DNA from: Streptomyces davaonensis JCM 4913
GTDB lineage: Bacteria > Actinomycetota > Actinomycetes > Streptomycetales > Streptomycetaceae
DNA length: 64,000 nt
Assembly: GCF_000349325.1 (NCBI RefSeq)
Contig: NC_020504.1
Span: 5,738,053 to 5,802,052 of the forward strand
Reading direction: 5' to 3'
The position numbers and the translations under genes are program-made. Under the pieces are notes generated by a model, which worked only from the letters and a program-made list of their open reading frames with translations, had not been told where the DNA came from and searched no databases. Shown piece after piece: positions 1 through 8,471 of this stretch (within the stretch, counting starts at the first letter, position 1; each line of letters starts with the position of its first letter).

Positions 1-1749
1 GCACCCAATGCCGGGGACATCGCCGACGCCGCGACGAGCAAGGCGGCGCCTCCACCGAACCGCGCGCGGGGCGGCGTGAACCCTCCGCCTCCGCCGAGCG
101 CCCCGGGTGCGCCGGGCGCGCGTCCGGGCGCCACGCCGCCGCCCGCGCCGTCCGGTCCCGGTGCGCCGGGTACGCCTGCGGGTGGCTACGTGCCCACGCA
201 ACTCGTCTCCGCGCTCGGCCCCGAAGGACCTGACGGCCCCGCCGGTCCGGGCGCACCGCAGCCCCCCGGCGCACCGACCCCGCCGGGCGCCCCCAAGCCG
301 CCCGGTGCGCCGGGTGCGCCTGGCGGCACGCCTCCGGGCGGTGTGCACCACGCGGCCACGATGCTGGCCGACCCGAGTCAGCTGGGCGGGGGAGTGGGCG
401 CTCCCGGCGCGCAGGGATTGCCGAGCGCCCCGGGCATGCCGAACCCGCCGGGCGCACCCGGAATCCCGGGCGCCCCTGGTGCACCTGGCGCCCCCGGCGC
501 ACCGCAGCCTCCGGGCGCCCCCGGCATGCCCGGTGCCCCCGGCGCCGGTGGTCCCGCCAGTAGCGGGCGCGGTGCCGTGCACCACGCGGAGACCGTGCTG
601 TCGGCGCCCCCGGTGGGTGGCCCCGGCGCGCCCCCGCCACCGCACGCCCCCGGCGTGCCCGGTGCTCCGGGCGCCCATCAGGCGCCGATGCCCCCCGGTG
701 CGATGCCGCCGCCCGGTCAGCCCCTCCCCGGTCAGCAGCCTCCGGCGTACGGCTATCCGCAGCAGCCCACCGGTCAGCCGACCGTGGGCCCGGGCTACCA
801 GGCCGTGCTGCGGTACCGCGCGCAGGACGGTTCCGAGCAGCAGTTGATCCGGCGCTCGGCGCCGGGTACGCCGCACCCGGAGTGGCAGATCTTCCACGAG
901 CTGCGCGCCATGAACGTGCCGCCGGACCAGGTGCTGGAGCTGCACACCGAGCTGGAGTCGTGCGAGCTGCCGGGTGCCTACTGCGCGCGGATGATCCGGG
1001 AGCAGTGGCCGCAGGCGCGGATCACGAGCATCGCGCCGTACGGTACGGACCACGCGAGCCGGCAGCAGGGCATGCAGCAACTGCTGGCGCACCAGGGCGA
1101 GCTGCACCAGGTGGCGGACGGCCCCGCGCGGCTCGCGCCGGTGCGGGCGCCGCTGTCGCAGGTGCAGCCCACGCCGCCGATCCCCCCGGAGGGGATCGCG
1201 CAGGAGATGGCGGGCGCGTTCGGACCGGGAGTCTTCCGGTTCGAGCAGGCCGCCGTGTCCCGGCAGGGCGTACCGCCGATCGTCGCGCACACCTTGGTCG
1301 CCGCGGGCCTGCCGATGGACATGGGCCCCTTCTTCTGGGCGCAGGCCCAGCCGGGGCGGCCGGTGCCGACGCTTGCGGAGCTGGCGGCCGAGCGCGGCGT
1401 GCAGCCGGCCGCGGACGCGGGCTCGTACCTCGTGATGGGCAGCGACTTCGGCCGGGCGATCTGTGTGCAGTACGGGACCGCCAACATCGTCGCCGTGCCG
1501 GTGGAGGCGGGTCCGGGCGGTGCCCCGGTGCCGCCGCAGTTCGTGAACACCGGGCTGCCCGAGTTCCAGCGCTGCCTGGCGCTGCTAGGCCGGATGTGGC
1601 GGCTGAGGTTCGGGCTGAACCAGGAGCAGGCGGGCCGCTGGACCGTCGACTTCCAGGCCCAGCTCGCCTCCCTCGACCCGGCGGCGCTCGGCTCGCCGGA
1701 GAGCTGGTGGTCGGTCCTGCTGGAGCAGATGTGGGACGGCCTGCTGTGA
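1..1749 (+). CDS. Proline-rich protein with deaminase and SUKH-4-like domains (5' truncated)
   Basis: The reading frame is open to the left edge, so the start lies outside the window; the GTG at 76 is inside a Pro/Gly/Ala-rich stretch and is not a convincing start. About 260 residues of low-complexity PGAP repeats, containing two similar VHHAxTxL segments, precede a globular part. Around residue 314 the motif HTELESCELPGAYC fits the HxE ... C-x(6)-C zinc site of nucleic-acid/nucleotide deaminases of polymorphic toxin systems. The last ~170 residues resemble SUKH-4 immunity-type domains (GSYLVMGSDFG, later WSVLLEQMW). Toxin-like and immunity-like modules on one chain are known in this superfamily; the domain calls are from motif recognition only. 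The substrate is unknown. A hairpin follows at 1780-1816. Confidence 0.6.
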   Translation, partial: APNAGDIADAATSKAAPPPNRARGGVNPPPPPSAPGAPGARPGATPPPAPSGPGAPGTPAGGYVPTQLVSALGPEGPDGPAGPGAPQPPGAPTPPGAPKPPGAPGAPGGTPPGGVHHAATMLADPSQLGGGVGAPGAQGLPSAPGMPNPPGAPGIPGAPGAPGAPGAPQPPGAPGMPGAPGAGGPASSGRGAVHHAETVLSAPPVGGPGAPPPPHAPGVPGAPGAHQAPMPPGAMPPPGQPLPGQQPPAYGYPQQPTGQPTVGPGYQAVLRYRAQDGSEQQLIRRSAPGTPHPEWQIFHELRAMNVPPDQVLELHTELESCELPGAYCARMIREQWPQARITSIAPYGTDHASRQQGMQQLLAHQGELHQVADGPARLAPVRAPLSQVQPTPPIPPEGIAQEMAGAFGPGVFRFEQAAVSRQGVPPIVAHTLVAAGLPMDMGPFFWAQAQPGRPVPTLAELAAERGVQPAADAGSYLVMGSDFGRAICVQYGTANIVAVPVEAGPGGAPVPPQFVNTGLPEFQRCLALLGRMWRLRFGLNQEQAGRWTVDFQAQLASLDPAALGSPESWWSVLLEQMWDGLL

Positions 1750-1779
1750 CGCGCCGCCGCTGAGCGGCACGCACGCGTG

Positions 1780-1816
1780 GAAGCCGGGTTCGGTCGCGAA
1801 GACCGGGCCCGGCTTC
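1780..1816 (+). terminator. Hairpin after the deaminase-SUKH gene
   Basis: GAAGCCGGG (1780-1788) pairs with CCCGGCTTC (1808-1816), with an inner CGGTC/GACCG match. It lies about 30 bases past the stop codon and has no T-tract, as is usual in this GC range. Confidence 0.55.
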
Positions 1817-1949
1817 GTCGTACACACCGCCGAAGGGTGGTGACCGTGACCTGCGCCCGGAGTGTCGCGTTATGTACCTCCAATCCCGATACATCAAGAT
1901 GTCCGCGAATTCATGATTTCGCGTCCGTCCGATGGAGAGGGGTTCCCGC

Positions 1950-2837
1950 ATGAGCGGCACACCGGTCCGGCCTCGTGGCTTCCTGGCCGTACGAGGGCGC
2001 GGCTACCGTCCCGAGCAGGTCGACGCGTACGCCGCCGCGCTCTCCCAGGACCGGGACGCCGCCTGGGAGCGCGCCGCCCGGCTGACCGTGCTCGCCAAGG
2101 AGATGGAGGCCGAGGCGGTACGGCTGCGCGAGACCGTGGCGCGGCTCGCGCCGCAGACGTACGACGCGCTCGGGGAGCGCGCGCGGCACATCTTCCAGCT
2201 CGGCCTTGAGGAGGCCGCCGCCGTGCGCGAGGGCGCCCGCCAGGAGGCGCAGCGCCTCGCGGAGGCGGCGCAGGCGCACGCGGACGGCGTGCACGGCGCG
2301 GCAGAGGCGCACGCCGAATCCGTACGCGCCGAGGCGGAGGAGCGCGCCCGTCAGCACCTGCTCGTCGCGCGCGCCGAGGCGGACGAGACCCGGATCGAGG
2401 CCCGGCGCGTGGTCAAGGAGAGCCGCGGTGAGGCGCTCACCGCCCTGCGCGAGATGCGTCAGCGCACCACCGGAATGCTCGCCGAGCAGGACAAGGAACA
2501 CGCCGAGCGCTGGGCCGAGTTCGAGCGCCGGGCCGAGGAGCGCGCGACCGCGGCCGAGACCCGGCACGCCGAACAGGTCGCCCGCGCGGAGGCCGCGCTG
2601 TCCGACGCCAAGCAGGCGCTCGCCGACGCCGAGGCCGCGGGGCGGCAGCGCCAGGAGGAGGCTCGCGCGCGGGCCGCGGAGGTGCTCGCGGGGGCGCACC
2701 TGCGCGAGGAGCGGATCGCGCGCGAGACCGAGCGCGTCCTGCGCGAGCACGGGGAGCGCTGGGACGACGTGAGCGCCCACATGGACCACGTACGCAACAG
2801 CCTCATCACGCTCACCGGGCGGGCCGCGGCGGAGTAG
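1950..2837 (+). CDS. DivIVA-like coiled-coil protein (cellulose-binding protein family)
   Basis: The product has 295 residues. The N-terminal ~40 residues (FLAVRGRGYRPEQVDAYAAA) match the start of DivIVA-type domains, where a short hydrophobic/Arg turn contacts membrane. The rest is an almost unbroken Ala/Glu/Arg-rich coiled coil. Relatives in Streptomyces are often labelled cellulose-binding protein, and the DivIVA-like proteins of this group help organise polar growth; a scaffold role is inference. The ATG at 1950 was chosen over the upstream ATG at 1932 because GGAGAGGGG (1933-1941) is well placed for it. It is monocistronic, with a hairpin after it. Confidence 0.75.
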   Translation: MSGTPVRPRGFLAVRGRGYRPEQVDAYAAALSQDRDAAWERAARLTVLAKEMEAEAVRLRETVARLAPQTYDALGERARHIFQLGLEEAAAVREGARQEAQRLAEAAQAHADGVHGAAEAHAESVRAEAEERARQHLLVARAEADETRIEARRVVKESRGEALTALREMRQRTTGMLAEQDKEHAERWAEFERRAEERATAAETRHAEQVARAEAALSDAKQALADAEAAGRQRQEEARARAAEVLAGAHLREERIARETERVLREHGERWDDVSAHMDHVRNSLITLTGRAAAE

Positions 2838-2857
2838 TGAAAGCGGAGCAGTGAAGC

Positions 2858-2887
2858 GGGCGCCCGAGCCCCGTGCCCCGGGCGCCC
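2858..2887 (+). terminator. Hairpin after the coiled-coil gene
   Basis: GGGCGCCCG (2858-2866) pairs perfectly with CGGGCGCCC (2879-2887), 20 bases past the stop. It may serve both converging transcripts. Confidence 0.45.
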
Positions 2888-3009
2888 CCCGCCTCACGTC
2901 ACTGGTACGTGATGTCCGAGGCGCTGTCGCGGAAGATCAAGTGAGCTTCCGTCCTCCTGTCGTCACCGAGCGCGCAAAGGGTTGCCCCGGGATGTCGACA
3001 CCCCGAATC

Positions 3010-4623
3010 TCACCCCCGTCGCCGCACCGCCCCCGCCAGAATCCACCCCTCCACCGCTTCGTACTGGTGCCGCTGCTCCTCCGCCTTCTGCTGCCCCGAG
3101 ACCACGGTCCCCAGCCACCCGAACAGGAACCCGGCGGGAATGGAGACGAGCCCCGTCGTCGTGAACGGGAACCAGTTGAAGTCGGACTCGGGGAAGGCCG
3201 AGAAGGGCGACCCGGAGACGAGATTCGTGCCCGGCATCACCAGCAGCACCACAAGCGTTCCGCCGATCAGCGTGCTGAGCAGGCCGGTTCGGGTGTAGCG
3301 GCGCCAGAAGAGGCTGTAGACGAGGGCGGGCGCGATGGCCGAGGCGCCGATGCAGAACGCCAGCGTGACCAGTGGCTGGAGGCTGCGGTGCTGCACCATC
3401 GTCGCCAGCAGGATCGCCGGTACCCCCACCGCCAGCGCGGACAGCCGCGCGACCATCATCTCGCGCCGCCCGGACAACTCCCGTACCCGCGCGGCGAACA
3501 CGTCGTGGGCCAGGGAGTTGGCGCAGGAAAGGATCATCCCGGCGACCGAGGCGAGCAGGGTGAGGAAGATGGCGGTGGTGACCGTGGTGAAGAGGAAAGT
3601 CTCCGCCGTGGACACCTCGGCCCCGAACGCGGCCTGCGAGCCGAGCAGATAGGCGGTGTTGCCCTGCGGGTCGGCCCCGGCGATCACCGAGCGCCCGATC
3701 AGCGCGGTCGCGCCGAATCCGATGACGGTGATGACCAGCACGAACAGCACCACCGCGGAGACCGCCCAGGACATCGAGCGGCGTACCTGGCGGGCGCTGG
3801 AGGCGGTGTACATGCGCATGGTGACGTGCGGCAGACAGGCGCCGCCGAGGACGACGGCGAGCTGTGAGCTGATCATGTCCAGGCCCGGCGCGGGCCCGCC
3901 GGAGAACTGGAGCCCCGAGTTGAGGAAGGCGGAGCCCACCCCGCTGCCCTCGGCGGCCGCGTCGAACAGGGCGCCCGGGTTCCAGTCGAACCTGTTCAGC
4001 ATCATTACGGCGACGACGGCGCCGGAGCCGAGCAGCATCACCATCTTCAGGATCTGGATGAGGGCGGTGCCCTTCATGCCGCCGATCGCCGCGTAGCTGA
4101 TCATCAGCGCGCCCAGCCCGATGATGCAGCCCGTCTTCAGCGCGTTGCTGGAGAAGCCGAGGAGGAAGGCCATGAGCTGGCCGGTGCCGGCGAGTTGGAC
4201 GACCATCAGCGGCAGCAGGGCGGCGATGGTCACCGCGCACGCCGCGATCCGTACGCCGCGTCCGGGCATCCGGCGGGTCAGCGCGTCGCCCATGGTGAAC
4301 CGGCCCGCGTTGCGCAGGGGTTCGGCCAGCAGGAACATCAGCAGCATCAGCGACAGCGCGGTGCTGAGGGCGAGGACGATGCCGTCGTAGCCGTACAGGG
4401 CGATGACGCCGGTGGTGCCGAGCACGGTCGCGGCGGATATGTAGTCGCCGCCTATGGCGAGGCCGTTGCGCATGGGGGACAAAGACCCATAGCCGGTGTA
4501 GAACTCGTCCAGGTCGTCCCGGTCGGGGCCGGTCATCACGCACAGCAGCAGGGTGATCGTGACGACGGCGGAGAAGGCGACCAGGGACATCGTCTGGGTG
4601 TCGCCGCTGAACTGCGGGGTCAT
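3010..4623 (-). CDS. Sodium/solute symporter (acetate permease-like)
   Basis: The protein has 537 residues and about 13 membrane segments of the SSS family. It is closest in appearance to cation/acetate symporters (ActP-like): early FYTGYGSLSPMRNGLAIGGDY followed by alternating hydrophobic helices, and a family-typical length. These import short-chain monocarboxylates with Na+. The ATG at 4623 overlaps the stop of the DUF485 gene (ATGA), so translation is coupled, and DUF485 plus SSS is the standard pairing for acetate-type permeases. Substrate specificity is inferred from context only. The C-terminal tail is soluble (QQKAEEQRHQYEAVEG). Confidence 0.85.
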   Translation of the reverse strand: MTPQFSGDTQTMSLVAFSAVVTITLLLCVMTGPDRDDLDEFYTGYGSLSPMRNGLAIGGDYISAATVLGTTGVIALYGYDGIVLALSTALSLMLLMFLLAEPLRNAGRFTMGDALTRRMPGRGVRIAACAVTIAALLPLMVVQLAGTGQLMAFLLGFSSNALKTGCIIGLGALMISYAAIGGMKGTALIQILKMVMLLGSGAVVAVMMLNRFDWNPGALFDAAAEGSGVGSAFLNSGLQFSGGPAPGLDMISSQLAVVLGGACLPHVTMRMYTASSARQVRRSMSWAVSAVVLFVLVITVIGFGATALIGRSVIAGADPQGNTAYLLGSQAAFGAEVSTAETFLFTTVTTAIFLTLLASVAGMILSCANSLAHDVFAARVRELSGRREMMVARLSALAVGVPAILLATMVQHRSLQPLVTLAFCIGASAIAPALVYSLFWRRYTRTGLLSTLIGGTLVVLLVMPGTNLVSGSPFSAFPESDFNWFPFTTTGLVSIPAGFLFGWLGTVVSGQQKAEEQRHQYEAVEGWILAGAVRRRG

Positions 4624-5057
4624 CGGCTCGCCTCCCCGCGTCGGGCGTCCACTTCGGCCTGCTTGCGGATGCGGTCCGCGATCGGGTCGACGTAACGGCG
4701 CGCCGTGTGCTCGTAGAGGCCGATGGCCAGCCAGGTGACGGGGAGTTGGAGCAGGGCGAGGAGCAGTCCGGTGGGCAGGCCGTCGGTGACGGTGCTCGTC
4801 ATGAAGGACGGCGCGGACGCCGACAGGACGAGGAAGAGCACGAAGTAGCCGAGCGCGGTGAGCGTGGCGGTGCGCCGCTGCCAGCGGTAGGCGGTGCGCA
4901 GGATCCGCAGATCGCTGTGGTGCCCGAGCGGGGCATGGCGTAGGGGGCGGTACTGCGGGGGCTCGGCGGGGGCGGGCGGCTGCCAGGGGTAGGTGGCGTA
5001 CTGCTGCTGCGGCTGCTGGGGGTACGGCGGATACGGCGGATACGGGTCGGAGGACAT
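4620..5057 (-). CDS. DUF485 membrane protein, partner of the symporter
   Basis: The product has 145 residues. A Pro/Tyr/Gln-rich N-terminus of about 40 residues is followed by a DUF485 core with two membrane segments (near residues 65-85 and 95-115) and a charged tail. DUF485 genes sit next to acetate/solute symporters across bacteria and probably assist them; no enzymatic activity is known. AAGGAG is placed six bases before the ATG at 5057. The gene overlaps the symporter gene by four bases. Confidence 0.8.
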   Translation of the reverse strand: MSSDPYPPYPPYPQQPQQQYATYPWQPPAPAEPPQYRPLRHAPLGHHSDLRILRTAYRWQRRTATLTALGYFVLFLVLSASAPSFMTSTVTDGLPTGLLLALLQLPVTWLAIGLYEHTARRYVDPIADRIRKQAEVDARRGEASR

Positions 5058-5299
5058 CCCGTGCTCCTTGCGTGCGGGCTCGGGTCCGGGGCGGACCGCA
5101 GGGAGGTGGGGGGGCGGTCGAGCGGTGACGCACGTTACTCGTTGGTAGCTACAAGTGCGAGGGTTTGTGCAAACTGATTGGTCGGTATGCGCTTACTGTC
5201 GCTTCGGCCGGTCTGACCAGGGGTGTTACCCCCGTTAACTCAGACTTTTCCCGAGCCGGATCGGAGGCTTTCCGGGACCGGGTCGCTCCAGGGGCCGCG
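5058..5299. promoter_or_regulatory. Intergenic region upstream of the DUF485-symporter operon
   Basis: The region holds the promoter for the minus-strand operon. A minus-strand TTGCAC (5171-5166) with weak -10 candidates around the TAGCTA at 5146-5151 is the best I see. No clear hairpin terminates the acetyltransferase region. Confidence 0.25.
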
Positions 5300-5785
5300 C
5301 TACAGCGCGCGGCGATAGGCGATTCCCGGACGGCTGTCGACCGTGAGTTCACCCGTGGGCGTGAAGGCGTTGCGCTCCAGCACGGTCCGCGAGGCGAGGT
5401 TGTCCAGTGTGGTGATCGCGGTGAGCGCGCTGAGCCCGTACGCCCGCGCCGCCAGCTCGCACATCGCGCCGACCGCCGCCGTCGCCACGCCCTTGCCCGC
5501 CGCGCTCTCCCCTACGCGGTAGCCGAGTTCGGCGCTGCCGTCCTCGACGTCCATCAGGTTGACCCGGCCGATCAGCCGGTCCTCGTCGTCGATGAGTACA
5601 TGGAAATGGCAGACGCCGAGGCCCTGTTCGGTCAGCAGGGACCGAAGGCGGGCGGCGAACCCGTCGGGTGTGAAGAACGTGTCGCCGCGATCGGGGACCG
5701 TACGGGCGAAATACGCCCGGTTCTCCCGCTCGAAGGCCAGTAGCGCGTCCGCGTGGTCCGGCCGCAGCCGCTCCAACCTCACCAT
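5300..5785 (-). CDS. GNAT N-acetyltransferase (RimJ/RimL type)
   Basis: The product has 161 residues and a single GNAT fold: early RPDHADALLAFERENRAYF, the middle strand LIGRVNLMDVEDGSAELGYRV, then acetyl-CoA-binding GKGVATAAVGAMCELA, and the late N-x-AS segment (DNLASRTVLERNAF). These enzymes transfer acetyl groups to N-termini or small amines; the substrate here is unknown. The ATG has no Shine-Dalgarno sequence but a TATCCT element (5798-5793) ends seven bases before it, so the transcript is probably leaderless. Confidence 0.8.
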   Translation of the reverse strand: MVRLERLRPDHADALLAFERENRAYFARTVPDRGDTFFTPDGFAARLRSLLTEQGLGVCHFHVLIDDEDRLIGRVNLMDVEDGSAELGYRVGESAAGKGVATAAVGAMCELAARAYGLSALTAITTLDNLASRTVLERNAFTPTGELTVDSRPGIAYRRAL

Positions 5786-5806
5786 GGGTCCCAGGATACG
5801 GAGGGG

Positions 5807-7303
5807 TCAGTCGACGATCACTGGAAACCTGCGCGGAGCCAGCGTGAGCAGTACGAAAAACGCCAGCGCGGCCGCGCAGGCCGCGCCGAAGTACACCGCG
5901 TGCACGGCGTGCGCGATGGCGTGCCGGGTCGCCTCGTGCGCCGTACCTGCGTCCAACGCGCGGGTCACCGAGTCCAGGTCGCTCGCCCCGCCGAGGCGCG
6001 CGGCGAGGACGCCGTTGGCGACCGCGCCGAACACCGCCGCGCCCAGCGTCTGCCCGGTCTGCCGGCAGAACAGCACGGACGCGGTGGTGGTGCCCCGCTC
6101 CGACCAGCCCACGGTCGACTGCACGCCGACGATCAGCGGCAGTTGGAACAGCCCGAGCGCGCCGCCGAGCAGCAGCATCAGCAGCGTCGGCTGCCAGGCC
6201 TGGCCGGGATACGGCAGGAACGGGAAGGCGAACAGGATCAGCGCCGAGGCCCCCATGCCGAGCAGCGCGGTGTCCCGGAAGCCGATCCTGCGGTACACGT
6301 GCTGGCTGAGCGCGGCCGACACCGGCCAGCTCAACGTCCATACCGACAGCACGAATCCGGCGGCCACCGGGCCGAGGCCCAGCACCGACTGGGCATAGGT
6401 GGGCAGGAACACCGTCGGCGCGACCATCAGCAGGCCCAGCGCGCCGAGCGCCAGGTTCACCGCGGCGATGGTACGGCGGCGCCACACCCAGCCCGGGATG
6501 ATCGGCTCCGCCGCCCGGCGCTCCACCAGCACCACGACCCCCGCGAGCCCGAGCCCCGCGGTCAGCAGGGCGATCGAGGGCGCCGACAGCCAGGGCCAGG
6601 CCACCCCGCCCTGCACCAGCGCCGTCAGCAGCACGCCCCCGCAGGCGAACACCGCGAGCGCGCCCGCCCAGTCGACACGCGCGCGTGCGGGCGTTTTCCG
6701 TTCCGGCTCGTGCAGATGACGCACGATCAGCCACAACGCCACCGCCCCGATGGGCAGGTTGACGAGGAAGATCCACCGCCAGTCCGCGTACGCGGCCAGC
6801 AACCCGCCGATGCCGGGACCGGCCACCGCGGACACCGCCCACACCGTGGACAGCTTGGACTGGATCCTGGGGCGCTCCTTGAGCGGGTACAGATCGGCGG
6901 CGAGCGTCTGCACCGTGCCCTGGAGGGCGCCGCCGCCGAGGCCCTGCACGATCCGGAAGGCGATCAGCGCCGCCATGTTCCAGGCGACGGCGCACAGCAG
7001 CGAGCCGAGCAGGAACACGGCCGCCCCCGCCACCAGTACCGGCTTGCGGCCGAAGGTGTCGGAGAGCTTGCCGTAGACGGGGAGCGTGACCGTCACGGCC
7101 AGGAGATAGCCGGAGAAGAGCCAGGAGAAGTAGGAGAAGCCGCCGAGGTCGCCGACGATCTGCGGGACGGCGGTGGAGACGACGGTGGCGTCGAGGGCCG
7201 CGAGTGCCATCGCCAGCATCAGGGCCGCCACCACGGCGCCGCGGCGCTCGGTCCCGGTGGGCTGCGCGGAGTCGCGTATCGCAGGTCTCGTATCGCCGCC
7301 CAC
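5807..7303 (-). CDS. MFS multidrug efflux transporter, 14-TM (DHA2) type
   Basis: The product has 498 residues. It shows drug:H+ antiporter motifs: LAALDATVVSTAVPQIVGDL (motif D1 in helix 1), GKLSDTFGRKPVL (motif A) and GPGIGGLLA (motif C), with about 14 hydrophobic helices. It should export drugs or self-made metabolites. The GTG at 7303 was chosen because GGAAGGA lies just upstream and the hydrophobic part begins soon after; frames upstream lack a membrane-protein character. It is divergent from the ABC ATPase gene, with no TetR/MarR gene next to it. Confidence 0.8.
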   Translation of the reverse strand: MGGDTRPAIRDSAQPTGTERRGAVVAALMLAMALAALDATVVSTAVPQIVGDLGGFSYFSWLFSGYLLAVTVTLPVYGKLSDTFGRKPVLVAGAAVFLLGSLLCAVAWNMAALIAFRIVQGLGGGALQGTVQTLAADLYPLKERPRIQSKLSTVWAVSAVAGPGIGGLLAAYADWRWIFLVNLPIGAVALWLIVRHLHEPERKTPARARVDWAGALAVFACGGVLLTALVQGGVAWPWLSAPSIALLTAGLGLAGVVVLVERRAAEPIIPGWVWRRRTIAAVNLALGALGLLMVAPTVFLPTYAQSVLGLGPVAAGFVLSVWTLSWPVSAALSQHVYRRIGFRDTALLGMGASALILFAFPFLPYPGQAWQPTLLMLLLGGALGLFQLPLIVGVQSTVGWSERGTTTASVLFCRQTGQTLGAAVFGAVANGVLAARLGGASDLDSVTRALDAGTAHEATRHAIAHAVHAVYFGAACAAALAFFVLLTLAPRRFPVIVD

Positions 7304-7682
7304 CGGATTCCTTCCCCCTGCATCTATCTGCCGTCGACCAGCTTCCCACTTGACCCTCACGTCGCGGGAGGTATGAGGCTTGCCGGGACCGAGGGAGGAG
7401 GCGACCCCGAGAAAAGGTCCACCGAAGGGTGGACTGCCCCTAGGGGTACCTCCGTACCTGGGCCCGGGGAGGGTTCGTACCGGCGGAGGACGAGACGGCC
7501 CCCCGGTCGTCCTTAACCTGGCTTTACGCCGCTCGGGGGCGGCTGACCGGCCTCGCGGGGGTGGGGTTTTCCCCCGCAAAAGACTGCGCTGGGCACCAGC
7601 GCGCCGAGGCCCCTTCCGACACCAGACTTTTCGACGTACCGCTTCGCACGATCCACCTGCTGACCGACATAGGAGACTTGCC
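7304..7682. promoter_or_regulatory. Divergent promoter region between MFS and ABC transporter genes
   Basis: This 379-base gap should hold promoters for both directions. A plus-strand candidate is TTGACC (7350-7355), 16 bases, TATGAG (7372-7377). A small perfect hairpin GTCCACC/GGTGGAC lies at 7417-7434 and a G-run/T4/C-run hairpin near 7560-7575. No coding frame with SD and normal codon use is seen. Confidence 0.3.
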
Positions 7683-8471
7683 ATGACATCGGCCGTAACC
7701 ATTCCCAGGCACGGGGGCACTGGAGGACGTACGGCCGCTGCCGCCCGCGCGCGGCAGGTCGTGAAGGCGTACGGGTCCGGGGAGACCCGGGTCGTCGCCC
7801 TGGACCATGTCGACGTGGACATCGAGCGGGGCCAGTTCACCGCGATCATGGGCCCCTCGGGCTCCGGCAAGTCCACCCTCATGCACTGCCTCGCCGGCCT
7901 CGACACCGTCACCGGCGGGCAGATCTACCTGGACGACACCGAGATCACCGGCCTGAAGGACAAGAAGCTCACGCAGCTTCGCCGGGACCGGATCGGCTTC
8001 ATCTTCCAGGCGTTCAACCTGCTCCCGACGCTGAACGCGATCGAGAACATCACCCTGCCCATGGACATCGCGGGCCGGAAGCCGGACAAGGAGTGGCTGG
8101 CGCGGGTCGTCGAGACGGTTGGACTTTCCGACCGGCTCAAGCACCGGCCCACCCAGCTCTCCGGCGGCCAGCAGCAGCGCGTCGCCGTGGCGCGGGCGCT
8201 GGCGGCCCGGCCGGAGATCATCTTCGGTGACGAGCCGACCGGAAATCTCGACTCCCGCGCGGGGGCGGAGGTTCTGGGCTTCCTGCGCCGTTCGGTCGAC
8301 GAGCTCGGGCAGACCATCGTGATGGTCACCCACGACCCGGTCGCCGCCTCCTACGCGGACCGTGTGCTGTACCTCGCCGACGGCCGCATCGTCGACGAGA
8401 TGTACAAGCCGACCGCCGAGGCCGTCCTGGACCGCATGAAGGACTTCGACGCCCGGGGGCGTACGTCATGA
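7683..8471 (+). CDS. ABC transporter ATP-binding protein, MacB/LolD type
   Basis: The product has 262 residues. Walker A GPSGSGKST lies near residue 57, Q-loop FIFQAFNLLPTL, signature LSGGQQQRVAVARAL near 159, Walker B IIFGDEPT near 179 and the switch MVTHD. It powers the FtsX-like permease encoded next (ATGA overlap at 8468). Such pairs move lipids, lipoproteins, peptides or drugs, or act as mechanotransmitters. AGGAG (7671-7675) supports the ATG. It is about as long as, and very similar in motifs to, the ATPase at 42.7 kb, indicating paralogues. Confidence 0.88.
   Translation: MTSAVTIPRHGGTGGRTAAAARARQVVKAYGSGETRVVALDHVDVDIERGQFTAIMGPSGSGKSTLMHCLAGLDTVTGGQIYLDDTEITGLKDKKLTQLRRDRIGFIFQAFNLLPTLNAIENITLPMDIAGRKPDKEWLARVVETVGLSDRLKHRPTQLSGGQQQRVAVARALAARPEIIFGDEPTGNLDSRAGAEVLGFLRRSVDELGQTIVMVTHDPVAASYADRVLYLADGRIVDEMYKPTAEAVLDRMKDFDARGRTS

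Noticed and set aside
76..1749. GTG at 76 as the true start of the first gene
   Set aside because: The frame is open to base 1 and the residues before it continue the same Pro/Ala-rich composition.
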